DNA of 60,000 nt from Owenia fusiformis (GCA_903813345.2 CAIIXF020000009.1:3908001-3968000); one strand, 5' to 3'. Positions 34,856 through 46,679 are shown, counted from the stretch's first letter. Notes: generated by a model from the sequence alone, not told the origin. Made by a program: numbers and translations.

Positions 34856-35336
34856 CACCCCAGTTACATTTCCTACGGCGACCCTGCGATCTACGCTCGC
34901 CGTGGAATTTCTGCGGTCGGATACTTTTGCAGTCACATTTCCTACGGCAGCCACACGGCGAGTTTCTGAATTTCTGTTGATTTAACGTAATTCCTCTTTT
35001 TATTTTATCTACATCAGTACAATCAGTACAAAGGTACATTACCCATCAAACCCTACAGCAGATGCAAGTCAACGGCAAACCCAACGTGCGGCCACCGTTG
35101 GACCTTTCTGCTGTCTGGCAACGGCCAGTTGAATTTTACGGGAACCGCAGAAATGAACAAATATTATAACTCCGAGTTATAATTTCTATGGCTTCCCTGC
35201 GGCCTGTAAAAAACTGAATACGCTGTACGGAGACCGCAAGGCGAGCGTAGATTTTCTACGCTTGCCGCAGAAATACACTTATTTAATTGATCTGCGGTCG
35301 ACGCACGGCCTCCGTAAGACAAATGTGACTGGGGTG
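34856..35336. mobile_element. 481-bp TIR element, CACCCCAGT ends
   Basis: Inverted ends CACCCCAGTTACATTT / AAATGTGACTGGGGTG flanked by TAAA (34852-34855 and 35337-35340). The GC-rich interior repeats CTACGGC, CTGCGG and a second CAGTCACATTTCCTACGGC (34931). No ORF. Confidence 0.8.
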
Positions 35337-35691
35337 TAAACATTATATCACAACATATTGCTCTATTGACACGAAAGGGCGAAACAGCTTGCCCCAAGGT
35401 GCAACCGTCAATAATCTTGAAATATTTTTACCATTTTTTGGAATTAAATAGCCATGTACTCATGAACTATTTTTACATATAAATAACTAATGTGCCTTTT
35501 ATCTTGCATTTTTAATATTACTTTTTTGACTTAAAAGTAAATGAGTAGACAATGAACAAATAGAAATATTATGTTCATTGGTCACATTTGGTTATTTCAC
35601 CCAAACATGGTTTCGGGATATTTTCAATGCATACAAATTAGGGCACTAGTGTGAATTATGCGGTCATTTATGTTGCTTGGTTTAGCTAAAC

Positions 35692-36128
35692 CTTGGTCCG
35701 AATCTCAATCGTCCGGATCCCATTGGTCCGAATTCCCATCGTCTGATATCATTCGTCCAAATCCAAATCGTCCGAATTCCATTTGTTGCAATGCCACTTA
35801 GTAACGCATAATTTTTAAGATAAAGATGCTAGATATATGTGGAAGTGGAATAAAACATCACATTGGTGTGTGGTTATCAAATGCAATCTATTAATCATGT
35901 TTATTGCAATTGGTTACATTACATTTAGTGTTTTACACTTTGCATTCTTTGCTGCCACGTTAAGTTAACTCCAGGCTTGTTAATTTGTTGACTTAACTTG
36001 TTAATTTTCGGATAATTAGCTTTTGAACCAATGGGATTCGGATCATTGGGATTTGGACAATTGGGATTTGGACGATTGGGGTTCGGAGTATTGGGATTCG
36101 GACCATTCGGATTCGGATTGGATTCAGA
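35692..36128. mobile_element. Foldback element with tandem-repeat arms
   Basis: Left arm (35692-35792) is about six 15-17 bp units like TCCGAATCCCAATCG. Right arm (36013-36128) is the inverted version, CGATTGGGATTCGGA. About 220 bp of unrelated DNA lies between. Confidence 0.8.
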
Positions 36129-36271
36129 CTAGAACCACTAGAGAAAATAAGTCTTTCATGAAAAACTTTGCCAACGTGCCTGAACTCGTCTTGACTCTTT
36201 AATGGAATTGTAATGACTTGGGTACCAAGTTGCTACTTTTAAGTTTGCTCAGTCGTAAGAGCATCAGAATC

Positions 36272-36743
36272 CAGGCACGTAGCCACGGGGGAGGGGTCAC
36301 AGGGTTCGGACGAACCCTCCCCCCTGGCCAAAAATTCTTTCAAAACCATGCAGATTTTCACCATTTTGAGCGCTTCTCAAGTGATTTTAGCCATATTTGG
36401 GCCAAAATTGTCAAATGTGAACCCCCTGGAAATTTTTGAAAAGGGTGTCGACTTTTGGCTTGCAACCGAAGATACCTCAAGAAAAGCCGGAGATTGCCGA
36501 AGATTGCCGAAGACTTTCTTTGCAAACGAAGTTGGCCGAGGGTACCACGAATGTGAAGAGGACGTCTCTAATTGGCTCGGCATTCTCCATCAGATTGAAT
36601 CGGCAAAATTCGGTTGTATGGCTTACCTTCGGTTGTATGGCTTCCCTTCTGCTGTATGGCCCAACCTCGATTGAATGGAAAAGATGCTGTCACTTTTTGA
36701 AAACTGACCTTCCCCCCTTGGCAAATCCTGGCTAAGGGACTGG
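36272..36743. mobile_element. Possible hAT-like non-autonomous element
   Basis: Left end CAGGCACGTAGCCACGGGGG and right end (inverted) CAGTCCCTTAGCCAGGATTT form an imperfect inverted repeat like hAT termini. GAATC flanks both ends, shorter than the 8 bp expected. The interior includes the TTCGGTTGTATGG repeats seen at 14580. Confidence 0.5.
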
Positions 36744-36939
36744 AATCTAAATTAGAATGTCCTGGGTTTGGTTCCCACCCAGAGAATTCCACTTCAACTC
36801 CCAAAGGCGCCTTCAGGTCGTTACACAGAGTCACATATTTGCATATTAAAGTAGATTTTGCCATCCTTCCACCATATCCTCGTGTTTCTTCAATAATACT
36901 AGCAATCAATTTAAGTGGGTCAGAACTGCCCTAACATGC

Positions 36940-37690
36940 CAAATACCTGACTATTGACCCTTCACCTTGTGATGAACTTGCCTAAAGGGCTTAAAAAGTA
37001 AATATCTCCCAAGCGCCGAGGTGACCTTGAACCATATAAAATGAGTTTGACCTCATGTCACCTTATCATGAGTCCCAAAGGGCCACAGCAGTCCCATGGG
37101 CCATGAGATGACCTTGAACCATATAAAATGTTGAGTTTGACCTCATGTCACCTTATCATGAGTCCCAGAGGGCCACAGCAGTCACATGTGCCTTAAAATG
37201 CCAAATACTGAAATACTCACCATTGACCTTTGAATGACCTTTACCTCAGATCACCTATTTATTGGTTGGTTGTCAAGGGTAATAGCAGCCCAAAAAAGCC
37301 AAATACTTAGACATCGATCTGTGACCTTGGTATGACCTTGACCTATAAACACTGACATTGGCATCAGGTTACTTTATAATTGGTCATCGAATGTCACTGT
37401 AGCCCCATAGTAGCTAACTACCTAGATATTTACCTTTGGCCTTGAAATGACCTTGACACCAGGTCACCTAATCATTGGTCGCCAAATGTCACAATTGTTC
37501 TCAATTGCCTCAAAACGCCAAATTGCTAGATATTGACCTTCGAATTACCTTGACCCATTCAGTTGACCTTGACCTCAAGTCACCTAATCATTGGCTATGG
37601 AGGGTCACACCATCGGCCAAGTACCTTAAAATGCCAACTGCCTAGATATTGACATTTCGCCTTGAAATGACTTTGACCTCTGACATTTGT
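36940..37690. repeat. TGACCTTGACC-rich degenerate tandem array
   Basis: Roughly 110-140 bp units, each with TGACCTTGACC-like words, CACCTTATCATGAGTC or CACCTAATCATTGG, and AAATGCCAAATAC. The first two units (about 37015-37195) are nearly identical; the rest are diverged. Confidence 0.8.
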
Positions 37691-37699
37691 AGAATACAC

Positions 37700-39892
37700 A
37701 TTTTATGATAAAAGTGAAACATACGGATGTTGAAAACTGACCTTTTTGAAAATAAAATTGCTGCTAATGTTTCAAAACTAAGGTATCTGTAGACATAGTA
37801 AAATTGTAACCGTTCTTGATACAAATTTTGCAAGGAATGCTTACATAAATCCTGTTGCATATAAATCTAGTGCAACTGATACAGGTATTACTCTTGACAC
37901 AGGTCTGTGCATAAATCAAACTTCTTCGATGTGCTGCAAATCGGAATCAATTAAGTTGTTGTCCACTTATGGCTTAAAATGGCTTACTGTTAGATAAACC
38001 ATCTCTCATCTAGATCAGTGTCTACAAGCAAAAAAGTATCAACTTCCGTGCCTGCTGCATCACTACAAATAATTACAGTAAAACATGCAAAAGGTGATTT
38101 TATTTCAAACAATTATGGAAAACTTATTTGTTTCTGACTTTTCAATGGTTTTTATTCAAACGTTAATGGTTCTATTCCTATTTTACCTACTGAATGATTT
38201 TTATATATCCGAATAACAATTATATTAGTTTTTGGCAAAGTCTACTCAGGGATAAACTTCATTGAATACTTTTTTTTGTACTGGTTTATACCCTCTCGCT
38301 CTTTAAGCAAGGGCGATGAATTGTAATTTTTCAGTCGAAACAACCAGAAAACATATCTAATTATTTTTTGTTTCACATGTAACTTATAAAATTGAGTTGA
38401 ACTTAGTATTTTTTCAAAACATCACTAAATATGAAAAAGTTTTAAATAAAGTTGATCCTTGTTTGAGCCCTATTGTTTAGTTTTCCAAAAGTTAATGTAA
38501 TGGTTATTGTGATATCAAAAAACATTGAAGACGTAATTGATTTGTAAAGCCGTTTTGAGGTCGGAAATATCCAATTTGTTACTATAATTGTTGTTAATAA
38601 AATTACCACACCCGAATGGACTATCATTACATATCAATATCAAATTTGCCTACTATTTTGTATACTTACTGCTATTATCTAAAAAGATATATATTTTTCA
38701 AACTCATTTTTTATGGTTGCACCTTGGGGCAAGTCGTTTAGCCCTTTCGTGTCACTTTTTTTAATGCAGACAAGTAAAAATGAATAGACAATGAATTAGT
38801 CTATAATGACAATGGGTCACTTCATAGTAACCTACCCCGACATCAGATTAGCCTATCTGAGCCACTTTGAAAGCAATTTGGAGCATACTATAGAGGAATA
38901 CCTTTTCCAATCACATTGTGATTATGCTGTTAATACAGTATTGGTAGTATACATTATGTATCATCGTGAATAAATGATACGGGTCCTCAACCTTCAACTT
39001 AGTAGTAAATGGACATTCCTGGCCAGACCATTTCTAACCTGACATGGTAGCTATAATCATATACATGGTAAATTGGAAATCATAAAGTAAGATCAAAAGT
39101 GCTCTAACTTTTATAAATATTAATGAATCTAGCTCATTTTTTCACAGAATATTGGTCTACGAATTATACATACATAAAACACACACAATATTGTGCGTTC
39201 CATGGTAACCATGGCAATCCTTGTCGAGGGTACCCGGAGCAGTCAAGAAAATATTAAATATTGCGATGTTTTCTTTCCTAATGGTTTTATGTTGTGGGAA
39301 TACTACTATAATTTGTTACATTCAAAGCATTTTTTGTATATTATTATTTTCTCAGATGTTCATTCTAGGTGTTCCATATATTTGCCATTATGTTCAACAC
39401 ATTTTAAGGACGTTTAATCAAGTCCATGAACACATGTTTGAAGCCACCTTCACTAATCACATGCATCCCGTCGAATACCACCTTTTCGGATCCTCGTCTG
39501 TCATGAGAAATTCTCCCCATAGCTCATATTTCAAGTCCCTATATATTAAGTCTGTGTGAGCCATGTCTGTTGAGTAAGGGGCCATACCCAGTTGCCCAAA
39601 CCCTTAGCTTTCCATTTGCTTCTGTGTTAGACGTGTTGTATGGCAAGGTATTTCACCCAGGAAGTGATGTCATCGACTGTAAACTCTATAACCTTGCCCA
39701 TAACAGTGTAGGAAAGTAGCATAAAATCATTTCTGGACAAGTGGCCCATACTCTTTATGCAAAAACATTTTCAGAGCTTCTCAGATAAGAATAAAATAGA
39801 ATAGGTAGAAAGTATACATATGGTTGTAGCTACCATATTAGGGAGAGAGATGGTCTGGTCTAGCAAGGAATATCCCTTTAACCGTCAACTAT
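37700..39892. other. Intergenic DNA between the two mARC-like genes
   Basis: No gene recognised. GGTAACCATGGCAATCC at 39206-39222 resembles an RFX X-box. No clear poly(A) signal for copy B was found. Confidence 0.4.
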
Positions 39893-40031
39893 CTATGCTC
39901 TCACAATGTCCCCAACTTTAATAGTACCACCGACATCTACGCCACAAAATATTCCCATCATTGGATTATTAGCAAAGAATTTCTGAAGATCTTTGCTTAG
40001 TGTTGCCCTAAATTCTGTGCCTGGTCTATAT
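39893..40031 (-). CDS. mARC-like copy B exon 5
   Basis: Acceptor TTATTGTAG. YRPGTEFRATL... GGTIKVGDIVRA then TAG. The least similar exon between copies. Confidence 0.8.
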
Positions 40032-43000
40032 CTACAATAACATAACATGTCAAATATAAACGATTTGGCTTTGCATAAATGCTACTTCTCAAATGAATTT
40101 ATTGTATCTACATTTATAATAATAAACGATTTCGAGGCATAAAGCATAAATGAGATGTTACTTTATTTACAAATTATCTATCCTTATAGACATACTTTAG
40201 CAATCCCTTTAAAGGTTGGAAGTTCTTGTTGCGAATTCCTGTCGTTGTATTTATATTGCAAGCTATACATCTGTAAATATATTGGGCCTATTAGTCCATG
40301 GTATGGAATCTCTAGAACGTCTAATAAAGGAGCTGGTAGCACACTATAGCGCAGCGATATTTGACCTAGCATTAACATACCAACATATGTTCAGTAATAA
40401 TTTTCATTATAACCGCTTAATGTACTTCCGGCTTTTGAGCTAAATTATGCCTGTCATTAGCAGAGGTCAAAAAATTACCAAAATAAAATTCCAATTTTTC
40501 ACAATTTGGAGTACACAATGCAACAGATGAAAACATTTTTCGTCCCAAAAGCTGGAAGTTTTTTTTAGCAAATGGTATTTTATAAGAATCAAGGCATATG
40601 CACCTCCTTAAATTTTTCTTCAAATGTTGCTGCGCTAAAGTGTGCTATGGAACTTTCATTTTCGGAAGTCATACCTTTGACTATATATTGAATATAGGAT
40701 TTAATTGAGCGATAGCATGTACATGCGTTATTTATCTTAGTTCCCTTATATAAGCTAAGTATTATATTTTATATCACATATTATATTAGTGGATAAAAAT
40801 ATTTCCTTGCAGGAATTCTAAAATAAATTGTCTGAGCCCGAAATATGTCCTTGTTATTAAGTTGTCACATTGGTGTCTTTATATTGCTCCCTACTTTGGC
40901 TTCAAGCTATTTTCGTAATAATTAAATCAATTGTGTTTTAGAAAACCAGACCTTGGATTGGCAGACCACATATGTATCTTGGTCTGATCTCCTATGTAGA
41001 AAACATCCCAAAAGTCCTCCGCATATGGATCACATCCCTTTACTATCAGATTCATTCTAAAATTCCCTAGCATTATTTTGTCCTCCTCGTCCAACCGTGT
41101 GTTCAGATCATCGACAGACTCTTGTGACATCAGAGTGAGAGGCGATGCCTCACTGAAGGTGGTCTTTTAACATAATACAATAATTATAACATTTGATTTC
41201 ATAGTTTGTATGAATCAGAACACAGTGGTATCTTAATTATGTGTTTACAGTTTAGATCATCAATTGAGGGAATCATTGTCACAGTAAGTAATCCCGTACC
41301 AATAACTCACTTTATTATGCACCTCATTAAAATACTCAAATCTGATTGGTTAAGAGCTGCAGGGTCTATTGCAATACGTGGCAGCAAGATCTTGTTCTAT
41401 CCAGTATTGAAGCAACGAGATCTCCAACCATCCCGTATGCCAGAATACCTATCCTCGAAAAAAATACTAGTTTCGGCTTCTGTTTTAATAGACCCCTTCT
41501 TTAAAATAAAGTATTTCTTGACAATTTAACACCATCTTTTATTTATCTACAGTGAATTAATGGTAGGAATATGATATTAACCAAGGGAGGTGCATAATAA
41601 AATAAATACAGGATGACCATGAGGTGGATATGCCAGAATACCTATCCTCGAAAAAAATACTAGGCTTGGCTTCGCCTCGCCTAGAGTATTTTTTCCTCGG
41701 ATAGGTATTCTGGCATTTCATCCTCATGGTCATCCAGTATTTGTTTAATATCTAGTCTTCTAATTTGGAAACACAATGATAGCTTTACCATAAAGGAAAC
41801 TAAAATTTTTAAAAAGTATACCAGGTACATGTGTGCCTTCTTGGAAATTCATGGAACCTATTAAGGATGCATAATGATCTACAAGGGACCCAATGAGGCC
41901 TACTGGGGAACTTCTCTTACCTACTAGAGAACCTGTATAGGGCCTACCTTGGAACACATAAAGCCTATTAAGGGAACCTGTTGGGTCTAATGAAAAACCG
42001 CATACATAATTAATATTAATATGATTCCATTTTCAACTCCTTATGGGTAAGTGATCTAAATTCTTCCCGTGATTTCATAAATAAGTGAAGCGAATGAAGG
42101 CCTACCCCTAATTTTTTTCAATTTTTTGGGAAAGTTACAATTTTTTCTCCACACCCAATACAGGTTTAATTCTCACCATATGCTTTGCATACATATAGAG
42201 TATACAACAAGATAAAACTGGGAATTGTATACATGGTTTAGTCGCTTTTTTAGGAAATATAATGGCGATCATGTAAAATATCTGTGCACATTTAATACAA
42301 AATTTCAGAGAGAAAAGAGATAAACAGATTGGGATACCTTATCATAAGCAAGAAATTATAAAATAACTTTAAAAAAATGGCACATATTTGGAAAAAAAAT
42401 TCCCTTGGGGGTCTATTTTTCAAGGGGAGGGGGTACCAAAAGTGATTTTTATATGTTCCACGAAATAGCTATGTTATTTTATATGTATTATTATGTGAAT
42501 TGAAAAAACAACATTTAAATACTATTGCAATTACTTTTGGGTTAAATGTTACTTTGGCTGGACTGATACATTAAATTCAACTTCTAAAATTAGAAATTAA
42601 GAATGTTATTTACCATGTCCCATGGCTTAGAATATTGTTCAAGAAAAGATTGGAATCCTATCATCTCTTTTTGAATAAGCACCTCTTGTTCATAAAAGTA
42701 GATCACCCGCAAGTTTGTCTTGTTCAGATATTTATTAAACCAGTTCGCTATGGTATCTCCACAATCCATGCCCTTGAGGTTTATAAAGTGTTTTCTGCCA
42801 AAACAATTATAACATATCTGTAGAAAAGCTTAGATTGAAAAGGTAATCGTGTCGGAACTCACTTTGCTGTAACTGCAATCTTTATAGTTTTTATAGAGGT
42901 ATATTATACGAGGGTTGACATTTTAATTTTATTTTATAGAAAATAATTTGACTTCCGTTTTTACATCTAAATATTTATGGCATACTAAAATGCTTTGCTG

Positions 43001-44146
43001 ATTTAATAAGTCATTGATGAAAAGAGAAATATAAGAAAGAAGAAAATAGAGTGGTATAAACCTCAGAACGGTATTAACCTTAGAACTGTTCATGTCTTGT
43101 AAAAATTTCATAGGAAGGCAATTATATTATATATTGCTTGTGCCTGTAGTCATAACAAGTATAGGTATAAATAAGAAAGGCCTTTTAAAATAGTTGCAAA
43201 GCCAGATCTAGCTATTTAAATTAAAATACTCACGTTATCGTTCTGATGATACTGTTTTTGCTTGGCATTTGTTTTAGAGGCAGGCATACATCAGCCATGC
43301 CCTCTGCCTGAAGCCATAGCTTATCATCACGGATGCTTGGTGTCACAAGGCAAAGAGTGGGTTGCTGTCTCATTATGATCATTTCATCATTATCATCAAC
43401 AATCATAAAAGTCCTGGAATTAAGAAAGATGTCAGGTTCCATATAACTCTGCAAAAAAGTATGATACTCTATGTTGTATTTTTGAAAACCTATATATGAT
43501 TCTGTTCTTAGGAGAATAACAGTTTGGGTCAAGTTCTAAGTTCTTATATGCAATCATTTGGTATCAAATTGAAAATAAAGAGAGGTGTTGATTTTGGGAG
43601 CACATATGGAGCGTGTCATGAACTAGCCATTAATAGAAATGGAAGAGGATTGCCATTTCACACTTTGAACATGATGTCATACATTGACTAATGTACATTT
43701 GTTCAAGAAATGAATCTGATCATGGCATTTATGTGAAAGTCAAATGAAAAAAACAGACCACTTTTTCGGTCACCCTTTATCTTGCAATTTAGATCAATAT
43801 TAAATCTACGTGTTTCAAGTTTCTTGTCTTTCGAATGTATTTAACAAACACTTACTAGTTTAATATCTCCAATTTTCACATCACCTTGGAAGTCAAAGAT
43901 GACAACCGATATTAAGTCTTACCTGTCTGATACCCCCTTATATCTCAGTGCCGCGTGTGTTACGTCACATTCCTCCACCTTTATCCCCTTTAGTGACTTG
44001 AACGGATAGAAGTATATTGCGTCTATAGTTGCAACCTCTTTGGAGTTCACTTTATGCCTCCATGTTACGTATTTAAGGCACAAATGTTTCACCACCGAGA
44101 GGCCGACCCCTCCAACAAGAAGGGGACCGTAATCACTCCACTGCAT
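39893..44146 (-). CDS. mARC-like MOSC-domain protein, copy B (5 exons, 311 aa), Mo-ligand Cys absent
   Basis: Tandem paralogue of copy A with identical exon phases. Exons on the minus strand are 44146-43923, 43413-43234, 42794-42614, 41163-40952 and 40031-39893. Sizes equal those of copy A except the last (+3 nt). The anchor, YPFKSLKG, NFRMN, GCDPYAEDFWD and GGTIKVGD are kept. The segment CSVC of copy A is WSAN here, so both cysteines, including the Mo-ligand position (264), are lost. The exon 4 donor is GTCTGG, weak compared with GTCAGT in copy A. Either the protein has lost or changed its redox role, or this copy is a young pseudogene; all frames remain open, which favours some function. 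The TTVDPDTG-type segment is missing as in copy A. Confidence 0.8.
40294..40681. mobile_element. 388-bp TIR element, 'GTCCATGGTATGA' family, short copy
   Basis: Flanked by TA on both sides. Left end GTCCATGGTATGGAATC, right end GACTTCC-containing complement with GGTATG. Its sides match both ends of 4686-6045, in reverse orientation, so it is an internally deleted relative. Lies in intron 4 of copy B. Confidence 0.75.
40952..41163 (-). CDS. mARC-like copy B exon 4
   Basis: Acceptor GTTAAAAG, donor GTCTGG. Ends KIHMWSANP where copy A has KIHLCSVCP. Confidence 0.75.
41601..41745. mobile_element. Foldback hairpin element
   Basis: Arms of about 67 bp: AATACAGGATGACCATGAGG ... ATGCCAGAATACCTATCC inverted as GGATAGGTATTCTGGCAT ... 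CCTCATGGTCATCCAGTATT, with a short GC-rich loop. One arm also occurs alone at 41437-41480. Confidence 0.85.
41746..42613. other. Intron 3 of mARC-like copy B, remainder
   Basis: No feature recognised beyond short low-complexity runs. Confidence 0.4.
42614..42794 (-). CDS. mARC-like copy B exon 3
   Basis: Acceptor TTTTGGCAG, donor GTAAAT. GMDCGDTIANWFNKYL segment conserved. Confidence 0.85.
43234..43413 (-). CDS. mARC-like copy B exon 2
   Basis: Acceptor TTCCAG, donor GTGAGT. About 14 of 60 residues differ from copy A. Confidence 0.85.
43923..44146 (-). CDS. mARC-like copy B exon 1
   Basis: Two amino-acid differences from copy A (S15G and L73S). Donor GTAAGA. Confidence 0.85.
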
Positions 44147-44355
44147 GTTCGTAACTATGCTTATCTTTGAGTTAAATAACGTTACTTTACACAGGAGTTA
44201 AAAAATTAGCTTTTCAAAGGTCATTATTAATGTATGTTGCAATCTCAAACATACGCGTCATGCTAAACCCAATACATAACGATAAAACCTGACAGTTGTG
44301 TTTTCATTTAAGAGCATAACCAGCTAAAAAGAAAATATCCCTCAATTATCTGTGC
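44147..44355 (-). promoter_or_regulatory. Upstream region of mARC-like copy B, shared with copy A
   Basis: Aligns with 32290-32500 with small indels. Probable 5' UTR and proximal promoter; no core motif is obvious. Confidence 0.5.
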
Positions 44356-45460
44356 ACCCAAATTTTAAAAAATGTCCAAATACAAGTTTGAAAAATCTGA
44401 TTTTTCAAGTCAGAGAAGCACTGATTGTTTTTTGTTAAGACATAAGAACATACCAGTATATTGATGGATATTACTGTGAAATATTTTAAACAATCTCCTC
44501 CTCGTTTTAAGATGTGCCATGTTATATGTCAACCAACATTTATTGGAATAAGGCATTAAACACCTCCGTTACTGTTAATGAATATTTAGTTTATTGCGTC
44601 AACTTTAGATCCTATCAATTATTTTTGTATATGAAATACTTAAGGTTTCTGTTATATGTGCCTATATCATAAATATCAAACAAAACTTCAGAATATGTAC
44701 AGCAAAGCAAAATTACATGGTCTTAAAATTGACCACTCGTTTTTAATTCGTAAAACTTTTCATTGATCATAAATGTATCATAGATAGCAACTTATATATT
44801 GGATTACAAACGAAAGGAAACATATTATTTTTGAGTGAAAAGGAAAGTTTCAACTAAGGGAAACTTGATGGGCTGTTTGTTTCCTGTGGGTACTTAAAAC
44901 ATTTGTGAACAAATATATTTCAACTTAAGCATCATAAAGTAACTTCCGACATTATGACATTATTAGGCTATATTGCATTTGTAAATCAATTTGCTTTAAT
45001 TCGACCTTTAATTTTGACCTTTTTATGATAAAAATGAGTGAAAAAAGCTTCACTTGAATTGTTAAATCTGGGGACATAATTCTTATTAAAAGTGAAAATA
45101 TGGCATAATTTAGAGTCATATGAGAAAAACTTTCTTGTACTCGTACCTGTGCAATATCGCATTTACCGACCTTGGTATGTCTAATGCATGGCTCGTTATC
45201 AATCAAAGCGAGTATGAATGAGAAGACAAACCGAGAACCATACACACTATAGTGTATTTATTGCATCAATATTCGTAACATTAATATCTTCGGTTTTTAC
45301 CCCACGGATGGTACCTACTATCCCACAAATAATTGACTGTCTTACACAACATATATGTAAGATGCTTCAAAACTGTATTCGACCCGATCAAATATAAATT
45401 TGATAAGTATTTTAAATATATGCGATGCCAAGTACCATTCGTTTTGGGTAAACATATTCA
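44356..45460. other. Intergenic AT-rich DNA
   Basis: Nothing recognised. Confidence 0.4.
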
Positions 45461-45895
45461 TTTGTGGGGTAAGTCACGTGACATACCGAATGATTTTATA
45501 TAAACCAAAGTTCACTGTTTTGATGTGGGGTAAGTCACGTGACTTCGGTCACGCCATCTATATATTCTAAGAGCTCTGGTGTGATTCTCCAATCGCGAAC
45601 ACGTATCTTCTAAATTAAGAAAGGATCGCGTGTAGCCTTATGCTGCAATGATTATTAGTAGTAACTTCTCAATTTCCTCTCTGAATTGTAAATATGAATC
45701 TTATTCAAACTCTTTTTTCTCGCTTGTTTCATCCATTTTGAAATAATTTCTACGTCACTGGTCACGTGATTTACCGAATGGTTTTATGCCACATACAGCA
45801 TGATTCATTTATGTGGGGTAAGTCACGTGACTTACCCAATGATTTTATGCGAAAGTACATGTCATAAATTATGTGGGGTAAGTCACTATATGTCC
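45461..45895. repeat. Repeats carrying GTCACGTGAC palindromes
   Basis: GTGGGGTAAGTCACGTGAC recurs at 45464, 45525 and 45813 and truncated at 45874; ACCGAATGATTTTAT-like words follow. GTCACGTGAC is perfect at 45473, 45534 and 45822, with one mismatch at 45761. The site at 45816-45837 is a perfect 22-bp palindrome. The decamer is the sequence bound by bHLH-zip factors of the MITF/TFE type (CLEAR motif). Confidence 0.75.
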
Positions 45896-46679
45896 GTGCT
45901 ATTTTGTACTGTATGATTGTTCGGTAAATGAACATTGTTTGGTTCTAAAGTGTATTTATATTTGATGCGTGTTCTAAATATATGTGTCGACCGTCTTTGT
46001 TCGTGTGTGTACATGGACTTAAATGTGTGACATTTTACCAAACACTGAATAACATAAACCGCATATACAAGTGCATTTACCGCATATATAGGTACATGAA
46101 TCAAATATATATGTGTAAAAACAAACAAATTTATTACGTGTTTCGAATCATTTTAATAGAGTGGAATATCGAATGGTTGTAATCAAATACAAAAGTGTGA
46201 AAATCGAATAATGATGCAGAAAAAATTCCATAACACACACCATACACATGTTTACCAAACATTGGATTGGCGGTATTAGCGTGTCCTATTCGGCGGTAGG
46301 TTGTAGGCGAGTAGTATTTCCCCTCGTGAATACAATGTCTGATTGTTGACATTTATTTTTTTAAGTTTTGCAAAAATATAGATGTCGTGGCATGTGCAAC
46401 TATGTCTGTTTGGTCATGTGCATAATATATTAAGTGTCAAACTCAAAGGTCAAAATAGCACTTTTGAACAGCAAAATCTTCACATAAACCTTATCCTAAA
46501 AGATCCGATGTTATCGGACATCGGACCCGATGTGATAGATGAGTAATATTTCAAAGATCCGAAAATATCTTGAGTAAAGGGTCTCAGGATCTGAACATTA
46601 TTTGAGTAAGATATGTTGAGATCCGATGATATCGTCGAGTTTATGACGTGCTGATGATGAATTAGTGTTAGGGTTACTT
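45896..46679. other. Intergenic DNA
   Basis: No gene. A TCGGCGGTAGGTTGTA word at 46291 recurs at 52830. Several GATCCGATG-type words at 46500-46640. Confidence 0.4.
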
